Shown here: one piece after another, positions 26,051-37,000 of the stretch
How the letters are laid out: every line of letters begins with the position of its first letter
How positions within the stretch are numbered: the first letter of the stretch is position 1
Assembly: GCA_021442155.1 (NCBI GenBank)
Contig: CM038215.1
Span: forward strand, 206,950,982-207,014,981
Reading direction: 5' to 3'
DNA: 64,000 nucleotides
DNA from: Cymbidium sinense
Lineage: Eukaryota; Streptophyta; Magnoliopsida; Asparagales; Orchidaceae
Made by a program: the position numbers and the translations under genes
Notes under the pieces: model-generated
Seen by the model: only the letters and a program-made list of their open reading frames with translations
Told to the model about the DNA's origin: nothing
Databases searched by the model: none

Positions 26051-26379
26051 CTTCTATCGGCTTTGCTACTGATCGCGAGATTGCCGCACCTCCATTTTTT
26101 TTTTGTCAACTGTGAATGTGAATGATGTATATGTTGTATTTACATCATTTTTCTTCATATTATGAGGTTTTGGTCATTTTCCTTTCCCAAAGGGATTATT
26201 ATTATAGTTGACACTAAGATCATTTTGCTTGAAGAGCCTTTCGAACTTTAGCTACATGATCTAATAATTCTTGGAATGTATTAATATAGCCATAACTATC
26301 TATGGGGCCATTTGTTCATTAATGTTTCTCATGAGGAGTTCTACTGCATGCTTTTCTGTGAGCTGCTGATCACATCTCA
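26051..26379 (-). pseudogene. Ty3/gypsy gag, 3' part (downstream of the solo LTR)
   Basis: Minus-strand reading shows the gag C-terminal signature of Tat-lineage elements: CDQQLTEKHAVELLMRNI, then FQELLDHVAK, then NNPFGKGK, at about 26,373-26,170. Its other half lies beyond the 1,954-bp insertion at 26,380-28,333. Positions 26,375-26,379 are one copy of the inferred 5-bp target-site duplication. Confidence 0.75.
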
Positions 26380-28333
26380 TGTAATATCCAAAATAAAAAA
26401 AAATCTAATTAATTATTCGTAGAATATCAGCTAGGCATCTGGTGGATTAAGAATTCGGCGTATGGATCTATCGAAAGGTATACTGTTCCTTTTATTTCAT
26501 TTCCTTTCATATGCCTCGGTTCCTTCGGTCGAGTTCGTCTCCTCCAAGCCCGGCTGATCCTTTCCCCGTCCTCGGCGTCGACATCGATAGGGATTGCCGC
26601 TCTGTGGACCGACGCGACGGTGGAATCCGCGTCGACTTCGCTGACCGCCGCCCTTGCCGTCGACGCTTTTGGCTGCCACTCTTGGACTTCATCCGGAGCG
26701 CAACCCTCGCCTCCTTCGAGAATCGCTGGCGGGTATGCCGATCGCATGTGAGAGGAGTTTCTGAATCTGTGTGAGGGGAGGCGGGATTTAAAAAAGGAAA
26801 TTGGGTAAGTTATGCAACCCATTTACTTAATTCCTATTTCTGTTGCTTCGATGGAATTAAGTAATTGACTTGGGTTGTAAGAAAATAAAAGGGTAATATG
26901 GGGTTAAGCAGTTAAAGCTAACCAAGTGAAAGGGATTTGGGGAAATCAAAATGTTTGGGGAAAAGATAATATGTATGTGTAGTAGTATGAATGTTAATTT
27001 TGCAAACAAGGAATCTTATTAACTTTATGTTAATCTAATCGATTTAGTATTGATGTTAGTAGATTACTTTGGAGTCGTGCTCCTGTGTTTCAGAAGATTA
27101 TATGAGGAGACATCAATTTCAGGTAAGAATACAGTTTAACCTGGTGATACTACTGCGTTAAATTTATTTATGAGTTTCATGTATTCAGATGAGTAATTCA
27201 ATTATAGGTTGTGTACTCGAGGAAACGTCGAGCATCACGACGCAGTACGAGGTGAGACATAATTCTAATTTAAATTCGCTTTCTATACGGTGTATGCCAT
27301 TGTTTACCGATTCTTATAAATTATACTGAATGACATATAGATATTTCTATCATATGCAAATACAAATGCTTATTACTGGAGAGATATCGATTCTGATGAT
27401 TATAGTTAGTTCTTTCTTTAATAGATATATGATTTTGTTGGGCATATGAAAATATTTTAAACATGCATTATTAATTGTTAAATGCGGAATGTGATAAACA
27501 GAAATGTCGGAAAATTGTGATAGGAAAGGCTATGTTATAAATCTGCAGATAGGAAAGTTACGAGATGATGAGTGAGAGGATCTTAGTATCCCGATTCGAC
27601 ATTAAGGTTGGGCTAGTCGTCCATTTAGTGTCAGTAAGTAGTATGGTTTCGCCTTACCGCTTTAGTCGACGGGTGTGACACTTTTGTTATGAAAACCAAT
27701 TATAAATGACATTTCTGAAAAATGATTTGATATAGAACGAAATTGCTTTCATTAATAAGAATGAATAAACGGACTCTATGAAATGACAATTATTGATCTG
27801 ACTAATCTATATATATTGATTCATTATTACATTTTTGCTGCATAGTTACCACTTTTACCTTTATGCAAATTTTAAATGTACATGCACGATTGTTCTTATT
27901 GTCTTGTTCTGAGCTTACTTTAGCATTCTTGTCTCACAAAACTTTAGTTTATGATGCTTCTGGATTGATTATTTCGGAAAAAAAGGAGGTGGGTAGTAGT
28001 CCGTTTGTTGATTTATGCAGTTTGGGGTGTATAGTTTTGGGAAGATTAAAGACTTTTTGGGTATGTACAAAATTTTAATACTGATGTCTTTAGTTGCTCT
28101 ATATTTATTTACAAACTTAAAGATTTCATGCTTCCAAATTTTGTGATATGAATTAATTAGTATATGAATTTTAATTTTGTGATGATTTGATTAGATGCAA
28201 ATTTCACTTGCTCGTTCCGCAGTATCACAGGTTGGAACGTGTTGGTGGAATCTGTGTCCAATCGAGTCATCCTATTCTGTTACACTTCAGATTGACCCAA
28301 GAATAAGGGTAGGGGGTCATCTGGGGTGTGACA
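26380..28333 (-). mobile_element. Solo LTR (1,954 bp) nested in gag
   Basis: The segment begins TGTAATATCC and ends GGGGTGTGACA on the plus strand. Read on the minus strand it starts TGTCACACCCC, a common plant LTR terminus, and ends with CA. Near-matching 5-bp direct repeats flank it (TCTCA at 26,375-26,379, TTTCA at 28,334-28,338; one mismatch). Removing the segment and one repeat brings the two gag halves back into one frame. A GC-rich patch (about 26,500-26,730) near its minus-strand 3' end fits a transcribed LTR leader. Overlapping short frames there are not genes. No internal domain or second LTR exists, so it is a solo LTR. Confidence 0.85.
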
Positions 28334-29400
28334 TTTCATGCTTAGATTTTTCCATCTCGTGATGTATTTTGTAACGCTTTCATCTATTCTTCTCTTTTCC
28401 AAGGTGAGATTTGCTATCGTTACTTTCTTAGTTGCACCTTCAAATCTCTTAATAAATAGTGTTTCTAACTCAGCAAAGGTTTTTACTGAGTCATTGGGTA
28501 ACTTAGTATATCATTTGAAGGCTGTGTTGGTAAGACTGCTAATGAATTTTCATAGCAGTAAGGCGTCATTCCCTCCGGTATTTCCCCAAGTGATTTTGAA
28601 TTGAGCTATGTATTGCCATGGATTTTTTGTGCTTGAAAAAGTGTTGAATTTCGGTATAATGTACCCTTTAAGATACTATACTTTATCGTATTCAACTGGG
28701 TATGATTAGCTTTCTCCAACTAGCTGTTCAACAGCTTCTGAAGCGATGACTGCTTTGACTTTCTAGTTGATGAGACCTTCTATTTGAGATTTCGTGATAA
28801 CATCGGGCTTTTGATGGGCATTTAATGTAATTTCTCTTGGGTCTTCTTGCCTTTGCGTTGAAGTTGTTGGTAAGTTGGGTGTAGCATTTAACATGCCCCC
28901 AGTTTCAGCTATTAGATTGACTATCTTCGGAGGATTTCTCGGAGGTACTCATTGTGTTGCAGTTTCTATGAGTTTAAGTTGATCAAACAACTCTTTCATT
29001 AGCCCATTCATTTCATTAAGATGGTTGTTGAGCTGATTGAATTTTTGCTCTCTTCTTTGGAGGCGAGAATCCATTTGTCGTTGCAACCTTGTTACAATGT
29101 CGATTCTTTAGTTACTTTAACTTCTACTTGAGCTTCACGTTTGGGTTATTGATGATTTGGGTTCTCCTATTTTTCTTCCTCATTTTGTTGTTCGGTATCA
29201 CATTTCCATTTCGTAAATGGGTATCGATCATGTGAACAACTTCGACTTTCATGCAATCAATGTCTTCATTATTTTGAAAGTTCGGAATTGGTTGCTCTTC
29301 ATTGATTGTGAAATCCTCATCTTCTCAGAAGATTGATTATCTGTCTCATTATCCACTGGTTGATTTTTTTTAGACTGACGTTTCCAGTTGATGATAGGAG
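28334..29400 (-). pseudogene. Ty3/gypsy (Tat/Ogre-like) gag, 5' part
   Basis: Minus-strand frames read the retrotransposon gag capsid signature: PWQYIAQFKITW, then ALLLWKFISSL, then AFKWY, then LETLFIKRF, ending RRIDESVTKYITRWKNLS at the edge of the solo LTR (about 28,630-28,340). Upstream, at about 29,110-28,950, is a coiled-coil-like stretch (RLQRREQKFNQLNNHLNEM). Several stops and frameshifts break the N-terminal part. Capsid proteins of this family assemble the cytoplasmic particle. Confidence 0.8.
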
Positions 29401-29551
29401 ATTCAGTTCCTTTTTCATTTGGTGGGGTTGGCTCATATTGAGTTGTCTCATCATTGATGACTTGGGATTCTTTAGGTACTTGATTGAGACCTTCTAATGG
29501 TGAATCTCTAGGATTGCATCCTAAATGTCATACCCTGGTGTTCATCGGATG

Positions 29552-29553
<2 letters not shown>

Positions 29554-29586
<33 letters not shown>
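29554..29586. repeat. (TA)n microsatellite
   Basis: A perfect TA run inside the 5' internal region of the Ty3 element. The plus-strand open frame across it (29,525-29,833) is a repeat artefact. Confidence 0.97.
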
Positions 29587-29589
<3 letters not shown>

Positions 29590-29619
29590 TGGTGGTTGCC
29601 GGGACCTTCCAACAACTGA

Positions 29620-30270
29620 CTACTTAGTATCTTTGTATCTAGGAGCTTGTTGTCGATGTTCACCGAATATAATACTCGTAGATTTTGAGTCTTTCTCTAG
29701 GCGGGCACAATATTTTTTAATATTCCCACCTCTCTTAGAGTTCGAATTTATTGAGTTGGTGACTTGGCTCACCAACTTCTTGATTTGTTTTTTTTTAAAG
29801 TTTCTATTTTTAACAGCCTTTATGACTTTGTAGATTTTGGAGGAGACAGTTTTCTCCTTTTGTGGTTGAATCTGTAACATGGGATGTATATGTTCATTCC
29901 ATAAAGACTTTTTTATAGCTCCTCTAGAGCTATTTCTCTTGACTCATCAGAGGGGATCAAAATTGTTATTGGTGGGTATGTTTACTTCCACCAGTGAGTC
30001 GTACTACTGTGCAGAATGAACGAGCAATTCGACAGTTCTGCAAAAAGTATTGTACTTTCTTCAAGCTCTCCTGGATTGTTGTACTTAGCAAGCATTATCG
30101 AAATTGCCTTTGACAGCCTATCAAAGATAGAACCCTTTTTTGAGGTTAAAGTTTTAGGCTTGAGCTCATTAGGAATGATCACATTCGACCTCCTTCCTTT
30201 ACTGAATGCCTTTGACATGCCAGTGCACTTAATGATAGGCTCAGTTATAGGTCCAACATATAGAAATTAG
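29620..30270 (-). pseudogene. Region between primer-binding site and gag, possible Ogre-type ORF1
   Basis: Minus frames 30,218-29,982 and 29,880-29,620 lie between the primer-binding-like site and gag, where Ogre-type elements carry an extra ORF1. The first contains KGSIFDRLSKAI, similar in style to the S(V/I)FDRL words common in Tat-lineage polyproteins. The second is Lys-rich with no domain. The ORF1 identity is an inference from position. Confidence 0.4.
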
Positions 30271-30517
30271 GCAACCTCAAAAATCGTTCCGAATTAAAGA
30301 ATAGCTCCAGCAAAACCAATGTTGATTACATCATAAGGGAATCTAACAATGGACTCCTCTCTTAACATGACAATCATCATATTTGTGACGTTTGTCATTG
30401 GAAGTTTCTAACATAGTCATAGATTTAAATTTTTAAAAGAATATATCCTGATATTTAAGTCTACGACGACACCGCATGTTTTAATTTCTTCAACTAGAGA
30501 TGGAGAGAAAAATAATT

Positions 30518-30543
30518 CCTAGTGGAGTCGCAAGAAATTTGAT
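30518..30543 (-). other. Degenerate primer-binding site of the Ty3 element, split by the LINE
   Basis: Read on the minus strand, AATTTCTTGCGACTCCACTA resembles the GGCGACTCCACTGGGG-type primer-binding region I associate with Tat/Ogre elements. It lies next to the inferred LTR end (CA at 33,626-33,627, minus) once the LINE insertion is removed. The exact tRNA primer was not determined. Confidence 0.5.
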
Positions 30544-30582
30544 CAACAACAACAACAACAACAACAACAACAAGCCTTTATC

Positions 30583-31610
30583 CTACTAAGTGGGGTCAGC
30601 TACATGAATCCTTCGTCTCCATTGTATCCTATTATGTGTCAAATTCTCATTTAGTTCAAGTATACTAAGGTCATTTTCTATACATCTTAACCATGTCTTT
30701 TTAGGTCTACCTCTACCTTTCTTAACATAAGGCAAATCTAATGCATCTACTCTCCTAACCTGGTAATTGGATGGTCGGCGCTTTATGTGGTCAAACCATC
30801 TAAGACGACTCTCTCTAATCTTATCTGCCACTGGAGCTATTCCAACTTTTCCCGAATATACTCATTTCGCATTTTATCTTTAAGAGTAAAGCCATTCATC
30901 CACCTGAGCATCTTCATCTCTGCAACACTTAACTTAGTCTCATGCTTCTCTTTTATTGGCCAATATTCTGCACCATAAATCATTGCAGGTTTTACCACCA
31001 TCTTATAAAATTTTCTCTTAAGTTTAAGCGGTACTTTTCTATCACACAACAGGCCAGATGCATTCCTCTGCTTCAACCATCCAACTTGAATTCTACTAAT
31101 AACATCATCTATTTCACCATCATTTTGAATAATAGAGCCTAAATATCTGAATCACTCACTCTTTTTAATGACTTGTTCACCTAATGTCACAACACTATCA
31201 CTATAACTTCTACAATTAAAATTACATTCCAAATATTCAGTTTTAGATCTACTTAAATGAAAACCTTTAGACTCTAAGGTTGACCTCCATAATTCAAGTT
31301 TCTCTTGGATTCTCTCTCAAGTCATATCAACAAGAAGAATGTCATAAAAAAAACATACACCAAGGTACATCTTCCTATAAATGCTAAGAACATCCATAAC
31401 TAAAGTAAAAAGATAAGGCTTAAAGATCCTTGATATAAATATAATCCGAAATAAGAAAATATTTTGTCAATCCTACTTGTGTTTGGACACTGTACAGTAT
31501 ACATATCCTTAATGACTTGAATATAACCAATATTAACTCTTTTCTTTCTGAACTCTCTAAAGAACATCTGTTGAAACTTTATCATAAGCTTTTTCTCTAA
31601 ATCAATAAAT
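30583..31610 (-). pseudogene. RTE LINE reverse transcriptase and C-terminal domain, broken
   Basis: The minus strand encodes the RTE C-terminal landmarks in order: a VPWCMFF block before the catalytic turn (about 31,365), [14 protein letters not shown] (about 31,310), [46 protein letters not shown] (31,076-30,837), then ESRLRWFDHIKRRP, GRGRPKKTWLR and a final RIHVADPT (30,831-30,586). The expected Tyr/Phe-Ala-Asp-Asp site is disrupted by an indel at about 31,340-31,350, and a stop lies just after it. The original start is lost. This enzyme would have copied the LINE RNA at the nicked target. Confidence 0.88.
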
Positions 31611-31615
31611 ATCAT

Positions 31616-32555
31616 ATGTAGATCCTCCCTTTCTTACTTCTCCATCAAACCTCTTAACAAATGTATAGCATCCATAATAGATCTACATGAAACCAAACTG
31701 AGAAATTTTTTGTCACATCTGGAACTGCTCATTACTCTCTCTTATAATTTTAATGTATGACACATTAACTTAATTCCTCTATAATTTGGGCACTCTTGTG
31801 CATCACCTTTATTCCTAAATATAAGAATCAATAAACTCTTTTCTCATCATCAGCATCTTTTAGTCTTTAAAATAACATTAAAAGATTTGTAAGCTAAAAA
31901 ATTCCTTGATCTCCTAAACATTTCCACACACTTATTGGAATATCATTAGTCCTACTTTTATCACATTTTATTTTCTTTAAAGCTTCTTTAACGATTTACT
32001 AATCTGACGATAAAAATAAAATTATCTATTTTTTTAGATTAGGTTGCTTTAATCATCGTATTTTCCAATCCTTCATTGAAAAGTTTATCAAAATACCTCA
32101 TCCACTAATTTTCTATATCCTTTTCTAAGAAAAATACTTTATGATTTTCATCCTTAATACACCTTACTTGAGCTAGATTTTTATTTCTCTTATCTTTTTG
32201 GTTAGCTAACTATACATACATCTTTCACTTTCTTTTGTATCAAATCTATTATATAAATCACTAAGAGTTAAATTTTTTGCATCATATATTGCTTTCTTAG
32301 AATCTCTACATCATTTTATATTTTTTCTAATCCTTCAAGTTTTTACATCTAAAACAAGTTTTATAACAACATTTCTTATTTTTTACCTTTTCTTGCACAT
32401 TCTGACTCAACCACCAACTATTTTTATTAAAAGAAGATTTTTCTTCTGATTCTCCATGTACATTTTTAGCAACATGCTTAATTTTTTGCTACTTTTTTCA
32501 CATAATATTAGCTTCCTTATGAACATCCCAAAGTTCTTGTCTTTAAAATATTTTA
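31616..32555 (-). pseudogene. RTE LINE central region (endonuclease-RT linker and RT N-terminus), heavily degraded
   Basis: This stretch lies between the recognisable endonuclease and the RT C-terminus in the same orientation, with no open frame over about 60 codons. It keeps LINE-like spacing and composition but is riddled with stops and indels. Confidence 0.6.
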
Positions 32556-33382
32556 TTAGTGTTCTTTAAGTACTCTAATCCTAGGATAATAATTTGATTT
32601 ATTTTTCATCTTGCAATCTTTCATCTTAAAATCTAAGACTAATAATCGATGTTGTGTATTTAAACTTTCACTTGGAATGACCTTATAATCTTTATAATTT
32701 AAACGATCTATTTCTCTTATCAGAAAATAATCAATCTGTATTTTACTAGATCCATTTTTATAAGTAATAATATGCTCATCTATTTTCTTAAATAAAGTAT
32801 TAGCAACTGTAAAATCATAGGTTAAAGTAAAATCTAATATAATCCTACCTTCTTCATTAGTCACTCCAAATCCATAACCACCATGAAAACATTTAAAATC
32901 TTATATCACTCTACTAACATGTCCATTTAGATCTCCTCCAATAAATATTTTTTCTTCAAGAGGTATCTTTTGTATTAATCCCTTTAATTCATTTCAAAAT
33001 TTTTCTTTTGAGCCTATATCCAAACCTACTTGAGAAGCATAAACACTTATAACGTTGATAATATTAGTATCAACAATATCTTTAAAGCTATAATTTTATC
33101 TCCGCATCTATTAATATTTATAACATTATCCTTCAAATTTTTATCTATAATCACACTTACGCCATTTCTAATTCGACTTCAACCTGAATACCAAAGTTTA
33201 AAACCTAAACTATTAATCTCCTTGGCTTTCTCCCCAACCCATTTAGTTTCTTGAATACATAAAATATTTATCTTCCTATGAACCATAATATCTATTAATT
33301 CCATTAGTTTACCTATAAGAGTACCTATATTCCAAGTTCCTAACCTAATTCTAGTTTCATGGACTAACTTATTTGCCCACAT
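32556..33382 (-). pseudogene. RTE LINE apurinic-type endonuclease, broken
   Basis: The N-terminal part (33,382-33,179) contains RLGTWNIGTLIGKLMELID, then the catalytic-type ILCIQETKWVGEKA (the Q-E-T-K motif of exonuclease-endonuclease-phosphatase enzymes), then FKLWYSG. Further on (about 32,960-32,920) is a GGDLNGHV-like metal-site block, and 32,864-32,556 covers the domain's end, with YKNGSSKIQIDYFLIR corresponding to the conserved S-x-x-x-I-D-Y block. Frames are interrupted by stops at about 33,178 and 32,870-32,900. The domain nicks target DNA for target-primed reverse transcription. Confidence 0.87.
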
Positions 33383-34039
33383 CCGTCCATAATGTGGGAA
33401 CTTTTACTTATTTAACACTGCACCCGGGCATCAATGCAGCAGCCCTTGTACACTTGTCACTGCATTCAAGCCATACAACACGTTGCTTCCAGGGGATGCC
33501 CTAGCATTAACACAATGTTTTAAAGGATTCATGTCATGATTATTTTGACAAGTTTTACGCTGGCTGACTACCTATCGTAATCCTCCACTTTTTACATTCT
33601 GACTTGGGACCTATCGCAAGAAATTTGATTGCTCAAGAAAAATACTTCTGAGGAAGCTCTACGCCATCGTTATCGGAACTGGTAAGAGTATGTTTTTATT
33701 GAAGCAGATTGATATATATTCAACCTAATTTTCCCTAACACCATATTACGGTTTATTTAGATTTGAGTTCTACTTATGAACGCAAACTTTGATAGCTAAT
33801 TATCTCTCTAACTGCAGTACGAGAGCACTCTCGATTAAGGTTGGAAACAAAAATATCTCTCTGATATGAATCATTGTTTAGTAGTGTATATGACATAGTA
33901 TAGATGACTGTCTAAAGGAAAAACGGAGATAGTTCCAATCAAGATCCTATAGTTCCGTCATCCTGGGACTACATTATTCTAGTGGAGCTACATCAGATGA
34001 CTAGCCATAATGTCCAGAGAGTCTGATTAGTAGTCATGG

Positions 34040-34800
34040 GTTGTCTCATCCTAGATATCCCATACCAAAGGTTTAGCATAGGGGTGTTCGCATGGTGAAC
34101 GTATAGATTGGACTTACATCCCTTGGAATGCCAGCAAGGTGTTTGTATGATGAATGGATAGATTGAACTTACATCTCTTTGGAATGTCAATAGTGTGTTC
34201 ACATGGAGAACGAATAAATTGGATTTGCATCCTTTTAAAATGCTAGATTTATGGTCATTTTTGTGGCAAATGGATAGATTGGACTTACATCCCTTTGGAA
34301 TGTCGTCTTTACAGGATGTTCTCTAGAGAATAGATAAATTAGACTTACATCCCTTTGGAATGCCGTCTTTATAGGATGTTCTTATGGCAAACAAGTAGAT
34401 TGAGCTTACATCCCTTTAGAATGCCAATAATGTGTTTGCATGGCGAGCAGATAGATTAGACTGACATCCCTTTGGAATACCAGATTTATGATCGTTTGCA
34501 TGGAAAACAGATAGATTAGATTTACATCCCTTTGGAATGCCGTAGGATATTTGCATGACAAATGAGTAGAATGGGCTTACATCCCTTTAGAATGCCAATA
34601 GTGTGTTCGCATGATGAACATATAGATTGGACTTACATCTATTGGAAAGCCAAGAGGGTGTTTGCATGGCGAATATATAGATTAACTGGGCTTACATTCA
34701 TTAGAATGTCTTTAGGATATACAAATACATTAACTGGGATTACATCCATTGGAATTCCATTAGGATGTTCACATAGCGAACGAATAGATTAATAGGATTA
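34040..34800. repeat. Minisatellite, about 57-62 bp unit, roughly 12-13 copies
   Basis: Each unit has the core GATTGGACTTACATCCCTTT then GGAATGCC, followed by a variable middle and a GTTCGCATGGCGAAC-like end. Units begin near 34,107, 34,164, 34,277, 34,337, 34,398, 34,457 and onward, with substitutions and small indels. The array lies inside the putative LTR of the Ty3 element. Confidence 0.88.
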
Positions 34801-35619
34801 ATAGGGTATTTATGAGGTAATAATTAATTTATGGTTTTGAGGGTCAGTATGGCGCTTGAGCGATGTCATGGTAATGCCTCTATGCTTGTAAAATGATGCC
34901 TTGACATTAAGTAATTAACATTGTAGAATTATAAGGCAGGAATTTGTGTCTTAAAACTAAGTCGGGCCTGTCGCTATAAAAACGTAGTGCTTAAAATAGT
35001 ATGAGATTGAAATAATTTGATCAGGTTGACCAGATGATCGGTGCATCGACGCTAGCTGTTTGGCGCCAGTCAAAGATTGGTTCAAAAAAGCTGGCAGATG
35101 GACATGTGTTTTTAATTGGAAAAGATAGTTTTTAATCAGCAGTGTGACACTGTGTCAGAGCATCGCCATGCTTACATCAATGTTTGACATGCGTTTTAGT
35201 TATGATCAGTTACATAATTAATTGTAATAAATGGTAATAAGTGCTCTTTTTGACTGACATAACAACTATTTTGACTGAGTGACAAGTGCTTAGGCACCTC
35301 ATGTGGAGTACGATGACGCCGGTCCTAAATCTCAAAAACTGAGAGGACATTGCCTTGTCGCGATTTAGCGTTCGACCGAGCAACACCTTGCGCTACATTG
35401 GTAGCGTATGGTAATTATGTAAGTCAACATAATGTTGGAGAGATCAGTGCCTTGTCGTTATTATGAGCATTGGCGCTATTAATTTGATTTTAATTTCGAG
35501 AGCACAATAACCTCTACACTAAAATATCAACATCGCTTGGTTTTTTTGGGCTGGCCAAGCAAAGCTAAGACTCTTTTTGGCACACTATGACGCTTTTTAA
35601 TAAGTACCTAAGATTTAAT

Positions 35620-36330
35620 AGTTTTAGGGGAAATTTGAAATTTTGGCAGCATAATATCTTAGCAGTGTTAGATTTCATAATTTTTAGTGCATTAGCACCT
35701 TCACCCTTGCCCTGGATTCAAGATCAACGGAGGGAGGATTTTATTTCATATCGGAACCAAGTTTGATGGTAGAATAATTTTCATGATGTAGCACCTCAGC
35801 GTTGGGAAAATAGTGCTACGACGCTACTTTAAAGAGGTAAAACTTGAGAGTGTAACACTGCGGCACTAAAAATGAGATACCAACTTAAGAGCTTAGCACC
35901 GCAACACTACCGCAACACTAGATATTTGGTGTTGCGGTGCCGCAGAGTGGGAACTCTATTTTTTGAACCATATTCTTGAATAAATTGATAATTTTTATGA
36001 AACTTCAGCGGCATAACATTTTAGCAGTGCCAAAAAAGAAATACAACATTGCAGCGCTAAAAATGAGATTCAAACGCGAGCACCGCAGTGCCAGATATTT
36101 GGCACCTCGGCACTAAGAGACACAGTTTTAAAGATTTCATTCCTTAGAGCTCAGCACCTTGGCATTGGACCATAGCGATGCGGCACCGTATAGCTGAAAC
36201 TCTATTTTTTGAATCAGATTCTTGAATAATTTGATAATTTTAATGAAAATTTGGCAACATAAGACTTTAACGGTGCTAGATTTTTATTTATTTAGTACAA
36301 AAGCACTCTTCTCTCTTATTTTAAATCTAA
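35620..36330. repeat. Degenerate long tandem repeat in the putative LTR
   Basis: Related blocks recur: TTTGGCAGCATAATATCTTAG near 35,650, CAGCGGCATAACATTTTAGC near 36,005, and TTTGGCAACATAAGACTTTA near 36,250. GCGCTAAAAATGAGAT-like and CTCTATTTTTTGAA blocks also repeat (about 35,953 and 36,203). Spacing is irregular, about 245-360 bp. Many GCACCGCAGTGCC-type small palindromic words are present. Confidence 0.65.
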
Positions 36331-37000
36331 GATTGACGAATTGAGGATTCTTCTTCTCGCGCCGGAACCAAATTCAACAGCGGAGGTTTTCGTAGTTCAA
36401 GATTCTAAAATTTTGGATTTTGAGGGCATTCTTTTTTACTCCGAATCCAAGATCAACGGAGATAAGCCTTTTTATTTCTCAACGGATCCAAGATCGGTCA
36501 TAGAAATCTTTCAAACTTTCTTTTCAGAGAGAAAATTATATAAAAAGAGCATTTCTAGAAATTTTTTATCTGAAGTTACTTGTAGTAGGCTTCAATCTTG
36601 TTTCGTGCACGAGGAGAATGCTCTCATGTAGCAATGAAAAGCGTGTTGCTGAGAGTGCAGGAGATTGGGAGCAAAAATGGAGCGAGCAGGTGGTATAGAG
36701 GGGCGAAAGTGAGGGAAAAAGAAGAAGCCATAGAGGGGTAGTTCTTCTTCTTTTATAGCATTTTTAGGCAACCGATCTCACCATTGGGGTGATTTTTCGC
36801 TCCTTAACCGTTCCTCCCGCTCCCCCCTGGATGGTTATCGTTGTTGGGACGGGAAGGGTTAGTTTTCTTGCTTTTAAAATTGAAAGCAATCGCAGCAAGG
36901 CCTAGGTGCTGTATTATTTAAGTAGGCAACCGTCATGGGGCGGTTTGAGTTTCTAGATTCTGTAAGGCGACGACAGTGCCTAGGCGTTGTGATTGCAGCA

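Larger units (their letters stand above)
30544..33613 (-). mobile_element. RTE-clade LINE, near full length (3.07 kb), with a 16-bp target-site duplication
   Basis: Flanked by an exact 16-bp repeat, TCGCAAGAAATTTGAT, at 30,528-30,543 and 33,614-33,629. On the minus strand it runs from a leader (about 33,610-33,400) through an endonuclease domain and a reverse transcriptase to a 3' tail of (GTT)n, seen as (CAA)n at 30,546-30,572. Short trinucleotide tails are typical of plant RTE elements rather than poly(A)-tailed L1. It inserted at the junction of the Ty3 element's LTR and primer-binding region. Multiple stops and frameshifts make it inactive. Confidence 0.93.
33626..37000 (-). mobile_element. 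5' LTR (probable) of the Tat/Ogre-like element
   Basis: The minus-strand 3' end is placed at CA (33,626-33,627), adjacent to the primer-binding-like sequence after subtracting the LINE. A TATA box, TATAAAA, reads on the minus strand at 36,751-36,757, with a GC-richer leader-like patch around 36,630-37,010. It contains a roughly 60-bp minisatellite (34,040-34,800) and a longer degenerate repeat (35,620-36,330). The right edge is uncertain because no partner LTR is present in the window. Short frames such as 36,341-36,631 are not coding. Confidence 0.5.

Noticed and set aside
26427..26822. Four overlapping frames (60-131 codons) on both strands
   Set aside because: They lie in the CpG-rich leader patch of the solo LTR and lack domains or a consistent start.
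29525..29833. 102-codon plus-strand frame
   Set aside because: Begins in a TA microsatellite and lies antisense to the Ty3 internal region.
36341..36631. 96-codon plus-strand frame
   Set aside because: Within the putative LTR, opposite to its promoter direction, with no recognisable motif.
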